DNA of 64,000 nt, from NCBI RefSeq assembly GCF_044142105.1, contig NZ_JBGTYM010000013.1:40919-104918 (forward strand), given 5' to 3'. Below the pieces are notes generated by a model. That model did no database searches and had not been told where the DNA came from. It saw only the letters and a program-made list of their open reading frames with translations. The position numbers and the translations under genes are program-made. This DNA comes from Pseudogemmobacter sp044142105 (GTDB lineage Bacteria; Pseudomonadota; Alphaproteobacteria; Rhodobacterales; Rhodobacteraceae). This document shows, in pieces, positions 17,827 to 25,717 of this stretch. The first letter of the stretch is position 1. Every line of letters begins with the position of its first letter.

Positions 17827-18184
17827 CTCTTCGCTCGCTCTTCTGAACGGCTAGCCCGCCACCCGACGGTCCGTTGCTCACATTGGCGGATATGCCCGCA
17901 TTCTCTTCCTTAAGAGGTACGGTTCGATATGGGCCAAATTGTGACAAATTGCGTGTGTTTCCAGTGCATTTGCCGGGCGAATAGCGGCAAGCCGGGACAT
18001 GCTGGCGGTTGTATCATGAAGGCCGACGCAGGCTCGGGTCTGGGCAAGACAGAGCCTTTCGGGTGACACCGGAGCGAGAACCGGGCATGAAAAGCGACGG
18101 GCCGCAGCAAATATGCGGCCCGGCGTCTCAGGAATTATCTACTTTAAGACGAGCGAATGGGGGCGCCCAAGCCGTTCGGGCCTG
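17827..18184. promoter_or_regulatory. Intergenic region with promoter for 16819 gene and terminator hairpin
   Basis: 358 bases. Near 17905-17960 an AT-richer tract (GGTACGGTTCGATATGGG, AAATTGTGACAAATTGCG) could hold the promoter of the minus-strand receiver gene that starts at 17826. The terminator of the gene ending at 18185 lies at 18088-18122. No protein-coding gene was recognised. Confidence 0.4.
18088..18122 (-). terminator. Rho-independent terminator-like hairpin
   Basis: On the minus strand CGGGCCGCA-TATTTGC-TGCGGCCCG forms a 9-base GC-rich stem (18098-18122), followed by CGTCGCTTTT-rich sequence. It lies about 60 bases past the stop of the receiver gene at 18185, so it probably ends that transcript. 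Confidence 0.6.
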
Positions 18185-19483
18185 TCACGCGCTGCGATCG
18201 CCGATCTGGCGCCGGGCCGACAGCGCCTGGCCTTCCTTGAACAGCATTCGGTCCTGCACGGCATTCAGCGCACGACGGAAGGCCGTCTCGGCGCGCAGCG
18301 TGCGCGTGCCCCCGGTCTGGATTGGCTCACCCACCGCGACGGTGACCTTCTCGTCCGGGGCAAGCCCCGCATCGGCGCCAAGGCGCGCGAGGCGCAGGTT
18401 CATCGCCGTTTCCGGGTCGCCGGACAGGGTGATTCCGTGCCGCGTGGCCACAAGGAAGGTGCCCGCACCCGCATAGGCCATCAGAGCGCCGGTGGCACCG
18501 GGGCCTGCGCTGCCATTGGCGCCGCCCAATGTGCCCAGCACGGCTCCGATCGACTGCGCGATTTCGCGCAGCACCGTAAGCATCTGGCCGGGATGGGTCC
18601 GGGCTTCCAGCAGATGATGCTGCTCGATGCGGACAGCAAAGACCGCGACCTTGCCGGCTTCCGGCCGCGGCAGGCGCAAGATGTAATTGGCCAGCGCCCG
18701 ATATTCGATCAGGTTGGCCACGCCCTCGATCTGGACATCCACCTGCCGATCGTTGCCGCGCCCGGCGGCTTCGGCCGCACCGCGCGCGCTGCCGGCATGT
18801 TCGGCCCCGGTGCTGTCGCGTCCGGGCAAGCCCAGATTCGCGGCCTTGAGCCGCGTCGCAAGATCAAGGATGTCGAAGGGCTTGGTCGCATAGTCCGTGG
18901 CGCCTGCACTGAAGGCATCGTCCATGTTCTTCATGTCGCGCATGGCCGTCAGCATGATGATCGGCGTATCGCGATAGGCCGCCATTTCGCGAATCTTGAG
19001 ACAAAGCTCGATCCCGTCCATTTCCGGCATGTTGATATCCAGAAGCAGGCAGTCATAGACCCGCCCGCCATAGGTCAACAGGTCCAGCGCTTCGGCGCCG
19101 GAGGCCGCCGCCGTCACATCCGGGAAGCCGACTTCGGCCGCGATCCGCGGCAGCAATTCACGGATGAACGGATCGTCATCCACAGCAAGAATGCGCATCG
19201 TCCGCATCTGATCCTCCATGCCTTCTCCACCGCGTCTTGCGGCCGGGCGAACGGCCGTTGTGAGGGCGCTCGCCTCTTCTTTTTCGATCTCGAATTCCGA
19301 CCCCGACCATTCCCGTGCAGGCAGCATGATCATCGCAACCCGGGTCAGGGCTGTCAGAAACACCGCCAGCGCCCCAAAGAGGCTATAGGCCAGCAGTGCC
19401 GTCCAGAACGAGTGACCCAAGGCGAGCGACACAATCATGGCTGCAAGTCCAGATCCGATCCCTACAAGCAGGATACCAAGCAT
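18185..19483 (-). CDS. Membrane-anchored response regulator: 2 TM, receiver, degenerate GGDEF-like domain
   Basis: 432 residues. Two membrane spans (about 2-25 and 28-52), a receiver (about 95-215, with AVDDDPF, acceptor Asp in LLLDINMPEMDG and Lys in TKPFDILD), and a C-terminal region (about 250-420) that keeps GGDEF-like strands (VAVFAVRIEQHHLL, YAGAGTFLVATRHG) but lacks the catalytic motif. It is a longer paralogue of the 16819 protein. A membrane-bound receiver is unusual. The ATG at 19483 is preceded by GAGGAAGG at the right distance; a GTG at 19489 is the alternative. Confidence 0.75.
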   Translation of the reverse strand: MLGILLVGIGSGLAAMIVSLALGHSFWTALLAYSLFGALAVFLTALTRVAMIMLPAREWSGSEFEIEKEEASALTTAVRPAARRGGEGMEDQMRTMRILAVDDDPFIRELLPRIAAEVGFPDVTAAASGAEALDLLTYGGRVYDCLLLDINMPEMDGIELCLKIREMAAYRDTPIIMLTAMRDMKNMDDAFSAGATDYATKPFDILDLATRLKAANLGLPGRDSTGAEHAGSARGAAEAAGRGNDRQVDVQIEGVANLIEYRALANYILRLPRPEAGKVAVFAVRIEQHHLLEARTHPGQMLTVLREIAQSIGAVLGTLGGANGSAGPGATGALMAYAGAGTFLVATRHGITLSGDPETAMNLRLARLGADAGLAPDEKVTVAVGEPIQTGGTRTLRAETAFRRALNAVQDRMLFKEGQALSARRQIGDRSA

Positions 19484-19822
19484 AACCACGCCTTCCTCGT
19501 CGATTCTTGACGGCGCCCATCGCCCGAAGTCCCGAGTTACGCGGGTACTCGCCTTCGGACATGAGGCCTTGAGGAGAGGCTAAAATCCGCTCATGGCAGA
19601 ACTGTGGCTAATTTTCGCCAATTGTCGGAGCCGCGATAGCGCCAGAGCAAAGTTATGTGCCCTGAACTGACAACTGTGGGAATTCTACACCATGGGTTGA
19701 AGACCAGGCCGTAGGTTCTTGTCGCGCGATCCAGAAAGATTAACTGTATCGAGGTTAATGGTTCTTGCGCAGAAGTTGCGCATCCGCGAACGGCCGCTGA
19801 CATGCGGGCCAGCAGATGACAG
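19484..19822. promoter_or_regulatory. Divergent intergenic region between receiver and PAS-kinase genes
   Basis: 339 bases without a recognisable gene. AT-richer patches at 19575-19620 (GGCTAAAATCC, GGCTAATTTTCGCC) and 19730-19765 (AGAAAGATTAACTGTATC) are candidate promoters for the two divergent genes. TTCTTGCGCAGAAGTTGCGCA near 19760-19782 contains a short repeat of TTGCGCA. No specific site could be named. Confidence 0.35.
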
Positions 19823-21697
19823 ATGGACCATAGGCCAATGAACGTGCCCATGCACAAGGACGCCCACCCGAATGAGGGATTTGCCGTGGTCGTCCTTGGC
19901 CCCAAGGGTCGGATCGAAAGCGCCAATGCAATGGCGGCGCGCCTGTTCCTTTATCCCGAGGACGAGGATGGCCTCGCGCTTGAAGATCTGATCGTCGAAG
20001 ATATCCTGCCCCATACCTCCCTGAACGACCTTCTCCAGCAGGTCGGTCCCGGCCAGCGCAGTGCCGTCCTTGTCGCAATGCCGGGCCGGGGCTTCAGTGG
20101 CGAGAAGATCGAGCTGACGGTTCAGGTGACACCCTGGAGCGATCCGGCGGGCCGGATGCGCGTCACGCTGATCATGCGGGCAACCGCCGCGCCCAGCCTG
20201 ACCGCGACCGAGCTGGAACATGAGCTGGCGCTGTCCAACGCCGCCGTGCGCGGCGCGGGGATCGGCGTCTTCGAGTATCGGCCAGGCACCGACAGTGTCA
20301 CGGTTTCGGAAATCTGGCGCGAGCTCGTCGAAATACCTCCCGATGATCCGGTGGATGTTCAGGTAGAATGGCGCCGCCGGGTTCACCCCGACGATCTGGC
20401 GACCGCGCTTGAACCCGTCCGTGCCTGTCTTGAAGACGAGGTCGAACGCGCGAGCTGCGAATACCGCCTGCGCACGCGCGACCGCCGCCGCTGGCGCTGG
20501 ATGCGCACGGATATCTCTGTTCTGGAACGCGACGCGCAGGGCAAGGTTACACGGCTTATCGGCGCGATGAGCAATATCAGCGAACAGAAGGCGGTCGAAA
20601 ACGCGCTGCGCCATAGCGTCGAGCAATTCCGCTCGGCCTTCGAACATGCAACGATCGGCAAGGCCATCGTCACCCGCCATGGCAGTTTCCTTCGGGTCAA
20701 CCAGTCGCTCTGCGACATGCTGGGCTTTACGCCTGAACAGATGCAGCGCACGGATTTCCAGTCGTTGACCCATCCGGACGATCTCGACGCCGATCTGGCG
20801 CAACTGCGGGCGCTGACCGAGGGCAAGGTCGCAAGCTACCAGATGGAGAAGCGCTATCTGCGTGCCAACGGTTCGGTCATGTGGGGCCAGTTGAGCGTGG
20901 GCCTGGTTCGCGATGCCGAAGGCAACCCTGAACAGTTCATCGCGCAGATCGTCGATGTCACCGAGCAGCACCGGCTGGCCGAGTTGAAAAGCGAATTCGT
21001 GGCCACAGTCAGCCATGAGCTGCGGACACCACTGACATCGGTTCTGGGGGCTTTGGGCCTGCTGAATGCGATGGACACCGAGAACTTGCCGGATTCCGCG
21101 CAGCGCCTCTTGTTCATCGCCCAGCAGAACGGCCAGCGCCTGCTTACGCTGATCAACGACATCCTTGATTTTGAAAAGTTCTCGGCGCGTCAGATGCGTT
21201 ACGCGCTGGAGCAGCTCAGGATCACCGGGCTGGTCGAAGAAGCGGTGATGACGAACCTCGCGCTGGCCGATCGCTATGGCGTGCGCTTCGAGATCCTGTC
21301 GCCCGACCCGACGGTCAGCGGTTTTGTGGACGCCCGCCGCTTCCAACAGATCATGGCCAATCTCCTGTCCAATGCCGCCAAATTTGCCGACACCGACAGC
21401 GTGATCGAGATCGACATCCGCAGGGAGCAGAGCGAAATCCGCATCGCCGTGCGCAATCGCGGTCGCGGGATTCCCGACAGTTTCCGCGACCAGGTCTTCA
21501 CGCCGTTCTCGCAGGCGGAACTGTCCTCGACCCGCAGCCGCGGCGGCACCGGTCTTGGCCTTGCAATCACCCGCCAGATCGTCGAGCAAACCGGCGGCCG
21601 CATCGGTTTTGACAGCGTGCCCGATGAGCTGACGACGTTCTGGTTCACCGTTCCGACCGAAGAGCCCATTGCGGCGGTCGAAGCGCTGGCATCTTAA
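19823..21697 (+). CDS. Cytoplasmic multi-PAS sensor histidine kinase
   Basis: 624 residues, no membrane span. PAS-like regions at about 15-120, 135-255 and 262-380, then H398 in ATVSHELRTPLTSVLGALG and an ATPase domain (about 490-610; FQQIMANLLSNAAKF, GRGIPDS, GTGLGLAITRQ). No receiver is attached. The PAS at 262-380 (NQSLCDMLGF, LTHPDDLDADLAQLRAL, QMEKRYLR) closely resembles the last PAS of the hybrid kinase at 10271. The start is uncertain: ATGs at 19823, 19838 and 19850 are in frame and none has a strong ribosome site. Its partner is probably one of the receiver proteins of this island. Confidence 0.85.
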   Translation: MDHRPMNVPMHKDAHPNEGFAVVVLGPKGRIESANAMAARLFLYPEDEDGLALEDLIVEDILPHTSLNDLLQQVGPGQRSAVLVAMPGRGFSGEKIELTVQVTPWSDPAGRMRVTLIMRATAAPSLTATELEHELALSNAAVRGAGIGVFEYRPGTDSVTVSEIWRELVEIPPDDPVDVQVEWRRRVHPDDLATALEPVRACLEDEVERASCEYRLRTRDRRRWRWMRTDISVLERDAQGKVTRLIGAMSNISEQKAVENALRHSVEQFRSAFEHATIGKAIVTRHGSFLRVNQSLCDMLGFTPEQMQRTDFQSLTHPDDLDADLAQLRALTEGKVASYQMEKRYLRANGSVMWGQLSVGLVRDAEGNPEQFIAQIVDVTEQHRLAELKSEFVATVSHELRTPLTSVLGALGLLNAMDTENLPDSAQRLLFIAQQNGQRLLTLINDILDFEKFSARQMRYALEQLRITGLVEEAVMTNLALADRYGVRFEILSPDPTVSGFVDARRFQQIMANLLSNAAKFADTDSVIEIDIRREQSEIRIAVRNRGRGIPDSFRDQVFTPFSQAELSSTRSRGGTGLGLAITRQIVEQTGGRIGFDSVPDELTTFWFTVPTEEPIAAVEALAS

Positions 21698-21718
21698 CCA
21701 CGACCTCGCGGCAAGTCG

Positions 21719-23164
21719 TCACCGCGCCAAGGCCAGCAGACCTGCCACGTCCAGATGCGTCTCAAGATGGTCGGCCAGCGCGTCCAGCGTGACCTCGACC
21801 GTCGCGGCATGGCTCCGGGGGACCGCCGCTATTCCGATCTGGCGCAGATAGGCGGCGCGAAAGCCGTCGGCGGCGAAAAGTCCGTGTAGATAGCTGCCCG
21901 CGATGCGGCCGTCGGCGCTGACCGCCCCCTCCTGACGACCCTCGACATGGGCAAAGGGCCGGGCGCAATCCGGCCCGCCGCTGCGCCCGAGATGGATCTC
22001 ATAGCCTTCAACCGGCAGGCCGCTTGCAACATGCGTTGCCTGGACCCGCGCCAGCCGCTTGTCGGGACTCATCACCGTCTCAACATCCAGCAGGCCCAGG
22101 CCCGGCGTCTCGCCTGCTGGCCCCTCGATGCCGTCCGGGTCGCGCACCACCCGCCCCAGCATCTGATAGCCGCCGCAGATGCCAAGAACATGCCCGCCGC
22201 GCCGCGCATGCGCCAGAAGGTCGATGTCCCAGCCCTGTGCCCGCAGGAAGGCCAGATCGCCCCGCGTCGATTTCGATCCGGGGATGATCACCAGCCGGGC
22301 CTCGGCCGGGATCGGCTGGCCTGGCTGGACCATGACAAGATCGACGCCCGGCTCTGCGGCGATGGGGTCAAGATCATCGAAATTCGCGATGCGCGAGAGG
22401 GTCAGGCAGGCCACGGTCACCCCGCCCGCCTTGGGATGCGAGGCAATTTCCAGCGCATCCTCGGCGGGCAGAAGATGGGCCTGCGGAAACCAGGGCAGGA
22501 CACCAAAGCCGCGCCAGCCGCTGCGGGCCTCGATCATCTGGTAACCTTCGTCGAACAGCCGGGAATCACCACGGAACTTGTTGATCAGAAAGCCTTTCAC
22601 CAGGGCGGCATCATCCGCGTCGATCACCGCCTTTGTGCCGATGATCTGGGCGATCACCCCGCCCCGGTCGATATCGCCCGCCAGCACAACCGGCACATCT
22701 GCCGCCCGCGCGAAGCCCATATTGGCAATGTCACCCGCGCGCAGGTTCACTTCGGCCGGGCTTCCCGCCCCCTCGACGATCACCAGATCATGCGCCGCAG
22801 ACAACCTGCGGAAACTGTCCAGGACGTGCCCCAGAAGCTGTGGCTTCAGCCTGGCATACTCGGCCGCCCTGGTCGTGGTCAGCCGCCGCCCCTGCACCAC
22901 GACCTGCGCGCCGGTCTCGGATTCCGGCTTGAGCAGGACAGGGTTCATGTCCGTCATCGGCTCCAGCCCGCAGGCCAGCGCCTGCAAGGCTTGCGCCCGC
23001 CCGATCTCACCGCCATCCGCAGTCACGGCGGCATTGTTCGACATGTTCTGCGGCTTGAACGGCGCAACCGACAGCCCCCGCCGCCGCGCCGCCCGGCACA
23101 GGCCCGCCACCAGCAGCGACTTGCCGACATTCGAGCCGCAGCCCTGGATCATCAGCGCGGGCAT
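21719..23164 (-). CDS. cobQ: Cobyric acid synthase
   Basis: 481 residues. N-terminal P-loop-like amidotransferase ATPase (MIQGCGSNVGKSLLVAGLCR, with PFKPQNMSNNA) and a C-terminal class-I glutaminase domain with the nucleophile Cys in HVLGICGGYQMLGR and a catalytic His near the end (GSYLHGLF). It amidates side chains b, d, e and g of adenosylcobyrinic acid a,c-diamide to give adenosylcobyric acid, using glutamine and ATP. It lies 100 bases downstream of cobO on the minus strand, so the two form one transcription unit away from the main plus-strand cob operon. Confidence 0.95.
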   Translation of the reverse strand: MPALMIQGCGSNVGKSLLVAGLCRAARRRGLSVAPFKPQNMSNNAAVTADGGEIGRAQALQALACGLEPMTDMNPVLLKPESETGAQVVVQGRRLTTTRAAEYARLKPQLLGHVLDSFRRLSAAHDLVIVEGAGSPAEVNLRAGDIANMGFARAADVPVVLAGDIDRGGVIAQIIGTKAVIDADDAALVKGFLINKFRGDSRLFDEGYQMIEARSGWRGFGVLPWFPQAHLLPAEDALEIASHPKAGGVTVACLTLSRIANFDDLDPIAAEPGVDLVMVQPGQPIPAEARLVIIPGSKSTRGDLAFLRAQGWDIDLLAHARRGGHVLGICGGYQMLGRVVRDPDGIEGPAGETPGLGLLDVETVMSPDKRLARVQATHVASGLPVEGYEIHLGRSGGPDCARPFAHVEGRQEGAVSADGRIAGSYLHGLFAADGFRAAYLRQIGIAAVPRSHAATVEVTLDALADHLETHLDVAGLLALAR

Positions 23165-23264
23165 GCGCCCGCCCCCACATCCTGCCCCTGCCAGACTACA
23201 TCTTGGCAGAAATACTTCGGGGTCCGGGGTAGCGCCCCGGGGGCGGCGACAGGATGCCGTCGCA

Positions 23265-23915
23265 TCAGAACTCCACCCCGGGCTGGCCCTTGATGCCAGA
23301 CCGGAACGGATGCTTGACCAGCGTCATCTCGCTGACCAGATCCGCCGCCTCGATCAGCGCCTCCTTGGCGTTGCGCCCGGTCAGGCAGACATGGGTCAAG
23401 GGTGGCTTTTCGTCGCGCAGGAAGGCCAGCACCTCATCAATGTCCAGATAGTCATAACGCAGCGCGATGTTGATCTCGTCCAGCAGGACGAAGCGGATCT
23501 CCGGGTTGCGGATCAGCTCTTTCGCCTTTTCCCAGCCCTTGCGGGCGGCGGCGATGTCGCGCGCCTTGTCCTGCGTCTCCCAGGTGAAGCCCTCGCCCAT
23601 GGCGTGGAACTGGCACAGATCGGGGAAATGCGCCTCGATCAGACGCCGCTCGCCCGTGTCCCAGGCGCCCTTGATGAACTGCACCACGGCGCAGTTCATG
23701 CCATGGGCGATGCAGCGCAGGATCATGCCGAAGCCGCTGGAAGACTTGCCCTTTCCCGTGCCGGTATGAACGAGGATCAGCCCCTTCTCGCCGGATTTCC
23801 CGGCCATGATCCTGTCGCGCGCGGCCTTCTTCTTGGCCATCTTGGCGGCATGCCGGGCCAGATCGGCGTTTTCGGCCGGATCGGTTGCGGTCGGCCTGTC
23901 GGTTGCGTCGGTCAT
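23265..23915 (-). CDS. cobO: Cob(I)yrinic acid a,c-diamide adenosyltransferase
   Basis: 216 residues. P-loop variant HTGTGKGKSSSGFGM, the WDTGERRLIE and FVLLDEINIALRYDYL blocks of the CobO/CobA(BtuR) family. It transfers the adenosyl group of ATP to the corrin cobalt before cobyric acid synthesis. A lysine-rich N-terminal leader (about 20-40) is normal for the family. The start at 23915 is followed upstream by a minus-strand GAAGGA. The promoter lies in the short gap before the plus-strand riboswitch (from 23972). Confidence 0.94.
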   Translation of the reverse strand: MTDATDRPTATDPAENADLARHAAKMAKKKAARDRIMAGKSGEKGLILVHTGTGKGKSSSGFGMILRCIAHGMNCAVVQFIKGAWDTGERRLIEAHFPDLCQFHAMGEGFTWETQDKARDIAAARKGWEKAKELIRNPEIRFVLLDEINIALRYDYLDIDEVLAFLRDEKPPLTHVCLTGRNAKEALIEAADLVSEMTLVKHPFRSGIKGQPGVEF

Positions 23916-23971
23916 CCTGCCGGTCCTTCTTCTTGACTCCCCCACGCGTTGTGGCATGGAGGGGGCGAGTA

Positions 23972-24193
23972 GCGCTGGTGCCTGTCGTAAGGCAGGCCAA
24001 AAGGGAATGCGACAGGATTTGCGACCGTCCGGGATTTCCCGGCGCCGCAGGCCCCAAGCGCAGCCGCCCCCGCGACCGTGACCGGAAAGGTCTGTCCAAT
24101 GCCACTGGCCGCAAGGCCGGGAAGGCGGGCAGAGCGCCGGGGAAGGGCCCCTCGCCCCGCCCCGATATCCGCAAGCCGGGAGACCTGCCAGCG
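23972..24193 (+). ncRNA. Cobalamin riboswitch upstream of the main cob operon
   Basis: Plus-strand blocks in order: GCTGGTGCCTGTC entry, AAAAGGGAATGCG, GCAGCCGCCCCCGCGACCGTGA (B12 box), CCACTGGCC, CGGGAAGGCGGG, and the terminal CCGCAAGCCGGGAGACCTGCC. This is a complete AdoCbl aptamer. The first gene downstream is the DUF1636 gene at 24307, whose ribosome site GAAGGAGGGG lies at 24293-24302, so the whole cob operon is probably repressed by B12. About 113 bases between aptamer and start can hold the expression platform. Confidence 0.93.
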
Positions 24194-24306
24194 CCCAGAC
24201 TGAAACGCGCGGACGGGGTGTGCCGCGACCTTTCGGACAGGGATCCTTCCCTCCGGATGGCCGATTGCGCCCTGTTGCCGCGCCCCGCGCTGTGAAGGAG
24301 GGGCCG

Positions 24307-24675
24307 ATGGGCGCCGTGCTACATGTCTGCATGACCTGCCGGGCCGGCCAGCCGGTGCCCGAGGGCGAGACCTGCCCCGGCGCGCGCCTGCATGCGGCGC
24401 TGCTGGCAGAAGGGGCGCCCGATGGGGTGGAAATCCGCCCGGTCGACTGCCTGTCGGCCTGCGACCATGGCTGCAATGTCGCGCTTACGAAGCCCGGCGG
24501 CTGGTCCTATGTCTACGGCCGGCTGACGGCCGAGGACGTGCCCGAAATCCTGCGCGGGGCGGGGCTTTATGCCGGCGCCGATCAGGGGATCGTGCCCTGG
24601 CGCGACCGCCCGGTGATCTTCCGCAAGCAAAGCATCGCCCGCATCCCCCCGTTCGTCACCGCCGAGGAGGCCTGA
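24307..24675 (+). CDS. DUF1636 protein (thioredoxin-fold, cysteine-rich), copy 1
   Basis: 122 residues. C8-x-x-C11 (CMTCRAG) near the N-terminus and a second pair in DCLSACDHGC around residues 53-60, the cysteine pattern of DUF1636 proteins, which resemble thioredoxin-like 2Fe-2S ferredoxins. It is first in the riboswitch-controlled operon, with its stop TGA immediately followed by the cobW ATG. Function is unknown; the constant association with cobW and cobN suggests a role in cobalt handling or redox supply to the chelatase. A second, shorter paralogue closes the operon at 37300. Confidence 0.8.
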   Translation: MGAVLHVCMTCRAGQPVPEGETCPGARLHAALLAEGAPDGVEIRPVDCLSACDHGCNVALTKPGGWSYVYGRLTAEDVPEILRGAGLYAGADQGIVPWRDRPVIFRKQSIARIPPFVTAEEA

Positions 24676-25710
24676 ATGACCGACCTGACCAAGATCCCCG
24701 TCACCGTGATCACCGGCTTTCTGGGCGCGGGCAAGACCACGCTGATCCGCCATCTGATGCAGAACCCGCAGGGCAAGCGGCTGGCGATCCTCGTCAATGA
24801 ATTCGGCACCGTGGGCGTGGATGGCGAGATCCTGAAATCCTGCGCCGACGCCAATTGCCCGGTGGAAAACATCGTCGAACTGGCGAACGGCTGCATCTGC
24901 TGCACCGTGGCCGATGATTTCATCCCGACGATCGAGGCGCTGATGGTCCTGCCGCAGCGCCCCGACCATATCCTGATCGAGACTTCGGGCCTTGCCCTGC
25001 CCAAGCCGCTGTTGAAGGCTTTCGACTGGCCCGCGATCCGGTCAAAGATCACCGTCGACGGCGTGGTGGCCCTGGCCGATGCCGAGGCCGTGGCGGCGGG
25101 CCGCTTTGCCCCCGATGTCGCGGCGGTCGATGCCCAGCGCGCGGCGGATGACAGCCTTGACCACGAGACGCCGCTTTCCGAAGTCTTCGAGGACCAGATC
25201 GCCTGCGCCGATATCGTCCTGCTGTCCAAGGCCGATCTGGCGGGCGAGACCGGCCTGGCCGCCGCTCGCGCCGTGATCGACGCCGAGGCGCCGCGCAAGC
25301 TGCCCGTTCTGCCGATGACCGATGGCGTGATCGACCCCCGCGTGATCCTGGGCCTGAATGCGGCGGCCGAGGATGACCTTGCCGCCCGCCCCAGCCACCA
25401 TGACGGCGCCGATGATCATGAGCATGACGATTTCGATTCCGTCGTGGTCGACCTGCCCGAAACGGCCGATGTCGAAGACCTCGTCGCCCGCGTCCAGCTG
25501 CTGGCGCGCGAGCAGCATATCCTGCGGGTGAAGGGCTATGTCGCGGTTGCGGGCAAACCGATGCGGCTGCTGCTGCAAGCCGTGGGCGAACGGGTGCGGC
25601 ATCAGTTCGACCGGCCCTGGGGCGCCAGCCCGCGCCAGACCCGCCTTGTGGTGATCGCCGAACATCACGACATCGACGAAACCGCCATCCGCGCCGTTTT
25701 GGGGGCCTGA
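24676..25710 (+). CDS. cobW: Cobalamin biosynthesis GTPase CobW
   Basis: 344 residues. P-loop GFLGAGKTTLI, the metal-binding CICCTV motif, and the SKADL nucleotide motif. A His/Asp-rich linker (HHDGADDHEHDD) lies near residues 235-250, followed by the CobW C-terminal domain. COG0523 proteins are GTP-dependent metal chaperones; CobW is thought to load cobalt onto the CobN chelatase encoded 8 bases downstream. The start follows directly on the stop of the DUF1636 gene. Confidence 0.94.
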   Translation: MTDLTKIPVTVITGFLGAGKTTLIRHLMQNPQGKRLAILVNEFGTVGVDGEILKSCADANCPVENIVELANGCICCTVADDFIPTIEALMVLPQRPDHILIETSGLALPKPLLKAFDWPAIRSKITVDGVVALADAEAVAAGRFAPDVAAVDAQRAADDSLDHETPLSEVFEDQIACADIVLLSKADLAGETGLAAARAVIDAEAPRKLPVLPMTDGVIDPRVILGLNAAAEDDLAARPSHHDGADDHEHDDFDSVVVDLPETADVEDLVARVQLLAREQHILRVKGYVAVAGKPMRLLLQAVGERVRHQFDRPWGASPRQTRLVVIAEHHDIDETAIRAVLGA

Positions 25711-25717
25711 CTCCGCA

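Noticed and set aside
16687..17913. Plus-strand frame of about 400 codons opposite the receiver-GGDEF-like gene
   Set aside because: Shadow of the minus-strand gene; it is Arg/His-rich and low in recognisable motifs, whereas the minus strand encodes a complete receiver.
18113..19510. Plus-strand frame opposite the membrane-anchored receiver gene
   Set aside because: Same reasoning: composition typical of an antisense shadow, no ribosome site, no motifs.
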